Positions 55,922 through 64,000 of a stretch of 64,000 nt of DNA are shown here, one piece after another; positions within the stretch are counted from its first letter, which is position 1; each line of letters opens with the position of its first letter. The stretch is taken from the NCBI RefSeq assembly GCF_004379255.2, contig NC_056037.1, positions 15,200,902 to 15,264,901 on the forward strand. Direction: 5' to 3'. The notes beneath the pieces are model-generated. The model was not told the DNA's origin. It saw only the letters and a program-made list of their open reading frames with translations, and ran no database searches. Made by a program: the position numbers and the translations under genes. The DNA comes from Salvia splendens (taxonomy: Eukaryota; Streptophyta; Magnoliopsida; Lamiales; Lamiaceae).

Positions 55922-58900
55922 TCATCTCCTAGATATCAAGTTAACCAAGTCCAAGCAATGCTCGAACTTAGCACTCGGCAGAGGTTTAGTCATCATATCA
56001 GCATCATTCTCAGATGTGTGAACCTTCTTTATCACCACCTCACCCCTGCTTATCTCATCCCTCACAAAATGAAGCTTGATGTCGATGTGTTTACTTCTTT
56101 CATGAAAAGTTTGATGCTTCGCCAAACTAATGACACTATTATTATCACATAAGACTGTGACAGAAGCCTGCATCATACCAAAATCACCCAAGATTCCCTT
56201 TAGCCACTTTGCCTCCTTGACTGCCTCTGCCAATGAAATGTACTCGGCCTCTGTTGTGGAGAGTGCAACCACTGGTTGAAGGTTGGATCTCCAACTTACT
56301 GCAGCACCAAACAACTTGAAGATATAAGCTGACTGAGACTTTCTGCTGTCAACATTTGCAGCATAGTCTGCATCACAATATCCAATGAGCTCATCTTCTT
56401 CCTCCATTGTGCAGAACAATAAACCCAAGTCTTGTGTACCCACTAGATACTTCACGATCCATTTCAGGGCCTGCCAATGTGTGCCACCCGGGTCTGCCAT
56501 ATATCTGCTGGTTAAACTAATGGCATGAGCAAGATCAGGCCGGGTACAAAGCATCATATACATAATGCTTCCAACAATGCTTGCATAAGGGATTTTGGTC
56601 ATCAGTTTCCTCTCTTGATCAGTAGCTGGCCTCTGACTAGTTGATAACTTGAATTGTGGACTGGTAGGAGTCGACACTTTTCTGGAGTCCATCATCTGGA
56701 ACTTAGTTAGCATCTTCTTAATGTAGCTATGCTGCATCAGCCACAGCTTCTTAGCAGCTCTATCTCTGATAATGTCCATACCAAGAATCCTCTTTGCCTT
56801 CCCTAAGTCCTTCATCTCAAAAGCCTTTTCCAGATCCTCTTTCACATGTGTGACATCTGCTTTACTAGGCCCTGCTACAAGCATGTCATCTACATAAAGC
56901 AACAAGTATGCAACAGCTTTGCCTCCCTTGTATCTCATGTAAACACAGTTATCAAAAGCAGATTTTCTGAAGCCCATCCTCCCCATCTGTTTGTCAAAAG
57001 TTAAGTACCATTGCCTACTACTTTGCTTGAGTCCATATAGACTCCTTTTTAGACAACACACCTTATCTTCATCCCCAGGTTTTATAAACCCTTGTGGTTG
57101 CTCCATGTAGATAGTTTCCTCCAACTCACCATGCAAAAAAGCTGTTTTTACATCTAGTTGTTGTAGTTCCCAATCTCTCCGAGCCACTATAGCCAAAAGG
57201 ATTCTTATAGAGCTGTGTTTCATAACGGGAGAGAAGACCTCAGTGTAGTCTATCCCCTTCTCCTGTGTGAAACCCCTTGCAACCAAACGAGCTTTAAACT
57301 TGATACTATCATTCTCAGATGCCTCCACCTTTTTCTTGTAAATCCACTTACATGAGATTGGCCTTTGTTGAATCTGGGATCTGAGAACAAGGATCCAGGT
57401 TTTGTTCTTGATGAGAGAATCTATCTCACCCTTCATGGCCTTGATCCACTTCTCTTTATCCTTACTGCCAATAGCTTCCTTGTAAGTGTTTGGCTCAGAA
57501 ATTTCCAACTCTTCTGCAACACATAGTGTGTAAACAAAATCTGGATCTCTGAATCTGGCTGGTGGCCTTATCTCTCTTTTGGTTCTTTCTCTAGCTAGAG
57601 CATACTGCTGGCTTTGTGGCTCTTGTTCAGAGGGGTCTGGATGCAATTCAGTAGGCTGCTCATCTTCATCATCTGAGGATCTCAATTGCTCTATGAAATC
57701 AGCAGCTTCAGAGCCTCTATCTTCTGGTTCTAGTTGCTCAAAACTGATGCCAGTAGGTTCTGGAGGTGTCTCTACATGCTTAATTGGCTTATATGGCATA
57801 ATGGACTCATCAAAAATGACATCCCGACTAATGATGACTTTCTGATTCCCTTCCTCCGTGCACCATAGTCTATATGCTTTTGCACCATCTTGATAGCCAA
57901 GAAAAATGCATCTTAGTGCTCTAGGCTCTAGCTTTCCTTGCTTTATGTGAGCAAAGGCTCTGCATCCAAAAACTCTAAGCCTTTCATAACCTCCCAGGCT
58001 ACCATACCACCTGTTGTCTGGAGTGTCAAAGTTGATGGCCGAGCTTGGACATTTATTCACCAATTTTGCTGCAGTGGAGACAGCCTCTGCCCAAAATCTT
58101 TTAGGAACTCCAAAGGTGAACATCATACATCTGACTCTCTCCAGCAGTGTTCTATTCATCTTCTCTGCGATTCCATTTTGCTGAGGATTCCCCGGAGCAG
58201 TTCTGTGCCTCCTCACCCCAAATTGCTTACAAAAGCTGTCAAACTCCTTTGATAGGAACTCGAGCTCATTATCTGTCCTTAGGCATTTCAAACCATGGCC
58301 CTTTTCAACTTCTACAGCCTTATACCAAGTCTTGAATCTATCAAAAGTCTCTGATTTTTCTTTAAGAATCCAGACCCAGACCTTTCTGCTATAGTCATCA
58401 ACAATGCTCAAGAAATATCTTCCACCTCCTATGGAATTCACTGGACTTGGACCCCATAGATCACTGTGACAGTAGTCCAAAGGGTTTGATGAGCTGTGTT
58501 TTCCCGAGCCATAAGGTAACTTCTTTCCCTTTCCTAACAAACATGACTCACACATCTTCACACTCTCCCCTTCATTATAAGAGAATATGCATTTCTTGAT
58601 CAATTCTTTGAGTCCTTTGTCACCTACATGTCCTAGCCTTTTATGCCATAAGGCCAAACTTTGATCTTCAGCAACACATGAATCACCCACAATAACCTCA
58701 GCTTCCAGATAATACAGCCTACTCTTTCTAGATGTTGACATAACAGTGGCATTACCATTCATGACCTTCATGCATCCATCAGAAAATATGCAGGAAAATC
58801 CTTTCATTTCTAACATACCAACAGATATCAAATTCCTCTTAATACTAGGCATATATCTGACTTCAGTTAGCAGTTTAATAGAGCCATCATGAACCTTGAA

Positions 58901-59907
58901 TCGAACATTTTCAATTCCCTTGACAACACATACCTGGTTATTTCCAAGTAAAACTGACCCTTGTGCTTCAGTGAGGCCCTCAAACCAACTCTTGTGGCTA
59001 CATATGTGGAAGGAGCACCCGGAGTCCATGATCCAAGAGTCTGCAATGGGCTTCTCAGTGACATTCATGATCTGAACCGGCTCAAATTCTGCTGCACAAT
59101 CAGCAATGTTCTGATCTGAGTTGCTCTCGGACTGCTTCTTCTTCCAAGCAAATCAGTTCTTCTTGATATGCCCCGGTTTCTTGCAATAATTGCAAGTCCT
59201 AGAATCCTTCTGATCTGACTCCTTTTGGCCCTTTCCCTTCCACTTCTCAAAACCTTGTTTCTTCCACTTTTCAGCCTTCTTGATGTTAGCCTTCACATTC
59301 AAACTCTCCCCAGCCTGATCATGTGACTTTACTGAGGAATTCTGAAAATCTTTCAACTTCAAAGCCGAATACACCTCCTCATAGGTGATCTTAGAGTCCC
59401 TCCCAAGGAGTATAGCGTCCTTGAATTGTTCGAAGCTCCTTGGCAATGAGTTTAATAGCATGAGCGCTTTATCTTCATCCTTGATCTGCTCATCGATGTT
59501 CTCTAGATCATCCACACACTTGCCAAAATCTTCGAGCTGCTCCAAGATACTCTTCGCCTCCGAAATCTTGAAAGTGAAGAGCCTTTGTTTTAGATGAAGA
59601 CGATTAGCAAGAGACTTCGTCATATATATAGTCTCAAGTTTTCTCCAGATCGCTGCAGCGGTCTCCTCCTTGGAGACCTCCCTCAAAACTCGATCACCGA
59701 GGCTAAGGATCAGAGTGCTATAAGCCTTTTGTTGAAGTTCTTGAGCCTTCGGATCATCCTTCTCATCCGAATCTTTGACGACGTCATCCTTCACCTCATT
59801 GAGGATTTCCCAGAGCCCTTGCTGCATCATCACTGCCTTCATCTTCAACCTCCACAAGCCTCATTCTTGCCGGTAAATCTCTCCAATTCGAATTTTGCCG
59901 AAGCCAT
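55922..59907 (-). pseudogene. Copia gag-pol with a frameshift and a nonsense codon
   Basis: Gag starts MASAKFELERFTGKNE at 59907. A frameshift near 59855 moves to the frame beginning LWRLKMKAVMMQQG. The zinc knuckle reads CNYCKKPGHIKKN followed by TGA (59153-59155) where the last Cys is expected. After that the frame is open for over 1,000 residues (from about 59150 to 55922): protease [16 protein letters not shown], integrase SDLWGPS and [10 protein letters not shown], reverse transcriptase YVDDMLVAG, and RNase [15 protein letters not shown] ... CDNNSVI. Pol is almost clean, so the copy is not ancient. It cannot make full-length Gag-Pol. Confidence 0.9.
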
Positions 59908-59923
59908 CGCGCCGATCAAATCG

Positions 59924-59941
59924 TTCCCACAGACGGCGCCA
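59924..59941 (-). other. Primer binding site, not tRNA-Met
   Basis: TGGCGCCGTCTGTGGGAA on the minus strand lies just upstream of gag. TGGCGCC-type sites are known from other plant retrotransposons but differ from the tRNA-Met site used by the other elements with a clear tRNA-Met-type site here. The tRNA is not assigned. Confidence 0.55.
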
Positions 59942-59969
59942 AAACATATTGTTTAAAAATAAAAGCTAA

Positions 59970-60685
59970 GAGCATCTCCAACCGTGCTCTTAGATAAGAG
60001 CACAGTTGTGAGCCCGGTCCCATTTTCATTCATTTTTTATTTGATGTTTTTATACGAGGCACAACACTCCCAATCATGCTCTTTTCCATGAACATGGTCT
60101 TTCATTATTCATGGGTCTCACCATTCTATTATTCAATTTAAAAACTATAATTACTAAAAACATTTCATTAACAATAGAACTTCATTAAAAAAACTTGAAA
60201 ATGACATTACAAGTCACTAAAAAATTAAATCTTACAGTACATAATTTAAATCCTAAAACTTTAAGGATACATAATTTAAATCCTAAAAATTAAAAATCAC
60301 ATTAAAAATTATATGATTTCAAATTGAGAAAAATGTTTGAGAGATAGTTTGGTCTGATGTAAAAAAATTGGTGATGAATGAGAGTATTTATAGATGATTT
60401 GGATGAATTGGGATTAAAAAATGAAAAAATAAATAAATAAATAAAAAATGGTCATAAACAATTCTACTTTTGGAAGTGGGAAAAAAATTGAAATATTTTA
60501 GGATTTTTTATGAATTTTTTAAAAAAAATAAAAAATACATTAAATCGACGCCCACTCGCGGAGGGGGCGATTGCCGTCATGCCCAGCACGTCCATTCCGT
60601 CGGTAGAAGCACAATGGTGAGCTCGCACTTGGTCATGCCGAGGACACGAGCTGCTCTTCCACAAGAGCATCCGTTCAATATGCTC
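59970..60685. mobile_element. PIF/Harbinger-type MITE
   Basis: Ends GAGCATCTCCAACCGTGCTC and, reverse complemented, GAGCATATTGAACGGATGCTC are related inverted repeats. TAA flanks both sides (59967-59969 and 60686-60688). No transposase. A short GC-rich patch lies near 60545-60660. Confidence 0.75.
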
Positions 60686-60688
60686 TAA

Positions 60689-61248
60689 CACATATATAAG
60701 ATCAAAAGGTCTTAAACAAAAATTAAAGTTTAATATTTTTTTAATTAATAAAAATAATTAAAAAATTATTTTTTTCCTTAATGGATGACCCAAACCCGAC
60801 TCGACCCAACCCAACCCAACCCGTTATCTTGGGTTCTTATTAGGTCGACACTATATGGACCTAAATCTCAAACGTGTGTGTTCGTGTCGGGTTAACTTCG
60901 TATGAATTCGTATCGAATTATCGTGTGCGATAAAAAATTACCAACACTAGTTCTATCCATATAAATCCTCAATTAGTTAACTAGTAGCACAATCAACACC
61001 ATAATTCTCTACAAGGAATACTTAGAGAAAACGACATTTTTAATTCCTGAATATTGCTAATATCATTTGCAATTCCTATTCTAAGTATTTTCAGACGTCC
61101 TTGGACATTGATATAATATGTTTTTTTCTTCATGTCCAGGGATGTTTGATGATATTTTTATGAAATAAGAACAGCTGATGATATTAGGATGATATGGAGG
61201 GACTAAAAATGTAATTCTCTATATAAATTATAATCATTTAAGATCTTA
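60689..61248. other. Intergenic region
   Basis: No gene is recognised. Around 60790-60830 there is a run of CCCAACCCAACC-like units, followed by a segment with GGTCGACACTATATGG and GTGTCGGGTTAAC. It may be a repeat fragment of unknown class. Confidence 0.4.
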
Positions 61249-61250
61249 TA

Positions 61251-61552
61251 CTCCCTCCGTTTTTTTAAAAATAACAACTCTTTCTATTTTAGTTCATTCT
61301 TAAAAAATAGCAACTTTCAAACTTTCTATTTTAGGAAATCTTTACACTCCTATATATCAATTTATTTTACCACTTATACCACTACAATTAACACCTTAAA
61401 GTGGACCCCATGATCCACTAACATTAATTCCATTATTTTTTTTCTCCCTCTCTTACTTTATCAACTTTTATCCCCCTATCTCTTACTTTACCAAATTGCG
61501 AATTAAACCCTGAGCCTTTTCAAACCTCCATATTTTTTAAAAATGGAGGGAG
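61251..61552. mobile_element. Stowaway MITE
   Basis: Left CTCCCTCCGTTTTTTTAAAA and right, reverse complemented, CTCCCTCCATTTTTAAAAAA are clear inverted repeats flanked by TA. The interior is AT-rich and non-coding. Confidence 0.85.
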
Positions 61553-62039
61553 TACTCTTTACCACCTTCACAACCAGCGGCGGATCTAGGTGGGGTCGGG
61601 CGGGGTCGGCCGACCCCACCGCCAGCCGTGGAGAATCGCCGGGAGACGCCCTCCATCGCCCGCCGACCCCATAGTCTCCGCACCTTCGACCCCATCCTCA
61701 ACACCCATCCGACGACGGCCTGCTTCTTGCTGTGAACTGGAGTTTAATTTCCTATTAATTTTCTATTAGTTGGGCTTTATAAACTGGATCGATCTTATTT
61801 TATTACTGATTAAGTTATAGCCTAACCCATTTTTCACCTTGTATTTTAACAGAAATTCCAACATTAATTCAAGGGTTCATAATAATTGAAGTTGAACAAA
61901 AACCGTGTATAAGTTTCAAGTTTCAACACTAATATTGATAACCTTTAACTCACTGTTCTATAATGAGACTATTATTATTTTCATTCTTTTCACTTTGGGG
62001 GTTTCAGTTTGCAAGATTGTATTCGGGATTAAATTTAGT

Positions 62040-62190
62040 GTGTTTGGTTCAAGAGATTCAATCTCACAACTCAATCCTGGATGAATAATCATGGAATAAT
62101 TAGTCTTAGCTAACCTCATATGACTAAAATAATCTCACAACTCGATCCTATATTATATCTTGGTACTATTTTATCTTGGAAACCAAACAC
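62040..62190. mobile_element. Small MITE nested in the hAT element
   Basis: Ends GTGTTTGGTTC and, reverse complemented, GTGTTTGGTTTCC form inverted repeats around about 130 bp of AT-rich sequence with internal copies of AATCTCACAACTC. Superfamily uncertain. Confidence 0.6.
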
Positions 62191-62304
62191 CACCGTTGTG
62201 GACTAATCAATAATTATTATAATCGGTATTCCATATTTTGTTCTCTTATTCATAATTTTTTTTCTCTAATTTAATTACTTTTGCTTTTGATTATTCATTT
62301 TATT

Positions 62305-62450
62305 ATACGCCCTTCGTCTCCTAAAAATTGAAACTTTTGAAACGGCATGATAGTCTTAATGCAAAATTGATAAAGTAAGAAAAGATAAAAAGAAAAGTGT
62401 GTTAAAAATTCTTAATATAAAAAGTTATATTTTTAAGGGATGTAGGAAGT
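62305..62450. mobile_element. Possible degenerate Stowaway-like MITE
   Basis: CCCTTCGTCTCCTAAAAATTG and the reverse complement of the region near 62448 share CTTC...TCC(C/T)TAAAAAT. The match is weak and the boundaries are approximate. Confidence 0.35.
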
Positions 62451-62732
62451 AGTAATATTTATCCTATAGACCGCATTAATAAGTGATATATGAAAAGATT
62501 GAATATATCTCGACTATTAGTAATTTTGTTAAATCTATTCAAACTATCGCGAATAATTTTTAATGAAATAATTTCAAGTCATTTTGTTGGAGTCAACTTT
62601 AGCGTACAATATAACATAGTTTTATTTAAAATTTAATATTTTTATTAATAAATAATATTTAAATATTATATTACTGTCTTGTTTGATCCGACCCCACGAA
62701 TATGAATTCCTGGATCCGCCATTGTTCACAAC

Positions 62733-64000
62733 AATAATTGACCTCGAAAGTCGAAACACATATACACATATTACATAAATTATTCACACAAGTATTCACA
62801 ATTCAATACGAATACCAACAACATCAATAACATAGATAGCAGCAATAATCCAAGAAAGGGTTCCCAACTAACTTTCATTTCTGATCAACACTAGCATAAA
62901 CATTGCTTCATTCCAGCGTATTACTCTGATGCAACCAAAAAATAAATGCATAGATGTGAAATTCCAGTACTACAAAAATAAATGCATAGATATAAGAGAG
63001 CACAGTGATGGGGCCAACTCATCCGCAGACTCATATTGATATTTGCGCATTGCAGATATGTCTCAGTCTGCTGTATTAAAATATGAGATTTCACTTGCTT
63101 CTTATTAATTGAAATATTAATTGGTTAGTCACTCACTGAAATTTACTGTCACATTTACTACGGAGGGTCCCTTTCAGCTTTTAATCACTTTTGTGAATAT
63201 ATGAAATTTAGCTGTGTAGATACTTTCTACTCTCTACATTATGTAAATTGACAATTTCTTTGTTAATTCTGAAATTCTTTGACCAGTCTCTAATTTAAAT
63301 GTACATTGGCTGTGCCGAATAATTAAACACTACTTAAACGCAATATATTTTGATTAGTAAAATATTCAGGGGGTGTTAAATAGTTAATTAGAGGCATTCA
63401 AATAAAATGCGTATAAAAATTGTTATGAAGCTGTAGCTAGAGAAAATAAAAATTATAGTATTATTTAATTTGTAACTGAAACAAGCGATAAAAGCAGTGT
63501 AAACTTCAATTTATTAAGACTCACTGTATATTTGCTTTAAAAAAATACTCCTCCTTTTGTCCATGGAAATAGACCATTTCAAGATGACATGAATATTAAT
63601 ACGTAAATAGTAAAATAAGAATGAAAGAGAAAAAAAATAATTGAAATAATATAGTGAACTGGGAGACTCATGTGTAATAGAGCAAAAAAGAAGAAAAAAA
63701 GTTTTCATAAAAGAATATATATGGACTGGTCCTATAAGACAGACAAGAATGAAATTTAGGAGACTATATAAATTTATCAATACAAATATAAATAAACATA
63801 GAATTCAATGTTCGACATTTTCTACGACTGAAAAAAAGGAGATGTCACCTCAAACACCCCATTATAAATCAATTCAAGAATTAGCTTAAGTTTTAAAAAA
63901 AAGTTGTCAAAAACAAGAAACAACACACAATTTTCATTAGCTATTGATGTCGTATTTGTATGTATATTGTAGAAACCAAGAAAACGAACTAAAATAAGGG
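62733..64000. other. AT-rich intergenic region
   Basis: No gene or RNA gene is recognised. A CTCCTCCTTTTGTCC-like start at about 63547 may be one end of another Stowaway-like element, but no convincing partner was found. Confidence 0.45.

Larger units (their letters stand above)
55440..59950 (-). mobile_element. Decayed Ty1/Copia element lacking a recognisable 5' LTR
   Basis: Minus-strand order: primer site (59941-59924), gag (from ATG 59907), pol to 55922, a polypurine tract, then the 3' LTR (about 55865-55440). The expected 5' LTR should precede the primer site, but the sequence upstream of 59941 does not resemble the 3' LTR by eye, and a MITE is inserted there at 59967. No target duplication was found. 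Confidence 0.85.
61575..62724. mobile_element. hAT-type non-autonomous element
   Basis: TTCACAAC flanks both sides (61567-61574 and 62725-62732), an exact 8-bp target duplication. The ends are CAGCGGCGGATCTAGG and, reverse complemented, CAATGGCGGATCCAGG. Both features are typical of hAT. Inside there is GGGGTCGG-rich sequence near the left end and no transposase. A smaller MITE is nested in it. Confidence 0.88.

Noticed and set aside
55793..56152. A 119-codon plus-strand frame
   Set aside because: It lies antisense to the Copia RNase H end and LTR.

Overview
This window looks like plant nuclear DNA, most likely from a eudicot. It has split host genes with GT/AG introns, AT-rich spacers, stacked LTR retrotransposons, and Stowaway, PIF/Harbinger and hAT elements. 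Nothing bacterial or organellar was seen. The species cannot be named from the sequence alone.

Host genes are few. One on the minus strand (12787-16380) encodes an AFG1/LACE1-type mitochondrial AAA ATPase; its 14 coding exons can be joined in frame into 498 residues. A second on the minus strand (37157-39157) encodes an intact 666-residue transmembrane nine (TMN/TM9SF) protein with a 5'UTR intron. A clathrin-assembly gene (ANTH/PICALM type, minus, 3528-11592) is dead: it carries a nonsense codon and a frameshift, a Gypsy element sits inside one of its short exons, and a Copia element cuts off its 3' end. On the plus strand, 51414-51637 is a first exon of an ARM-repeat protein, and 53379-53975 is a decayed copy of a different ARM-repeat gene.

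The rest is mostly mobile DNA. From left to right: an unclassified LTR-like piece (1-1056) cutting into a truncated Copia (1057-3527, minus); a very young chromovirus Gypsy with equal-length LTRs (5098-10350, plus, target duplication AAATG); a 12.3-kb Tekay-like chromovirus with 2.9-kb LTRs (18903-31180, minus, target duplication TATGT) carrying an extra ORF ahead of gag; a long-TIR DNA element (33191-36518) with a PIF/Harbinger ORF1 remnant nested in it; a decayed chromovirus (40792-51340, minus) whose 5' LTR is split by a Copia (45872-51029, plus); a 552-bp TRIM (51715-52266); a PIF-type element (54126-55092) holding a 73-bp tandem array; a decayed Copia (55440-59950, minus); a PIF-type MITE; and a hAT-type element (61575-62724).

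The observation most worth following is that three otherwise unrelated elements carry the motif RTCCCACATCG followed by a TATA box. These are the Copia LTR near 3.5 kb, the TRIM LTRs near 51.8 and 52.2 kb, and the 73-bp array near 54.4-54.9 kb. This is the architecture of plant snRNA promoters. The spacings differ: 33 bp in the Copia, 24 bp in the TRIM, and 32 bp in the array. In plant snRNA genes, spacing of about 33 bp marks RNA polymerase II and about 24 bp marks polymerase III.
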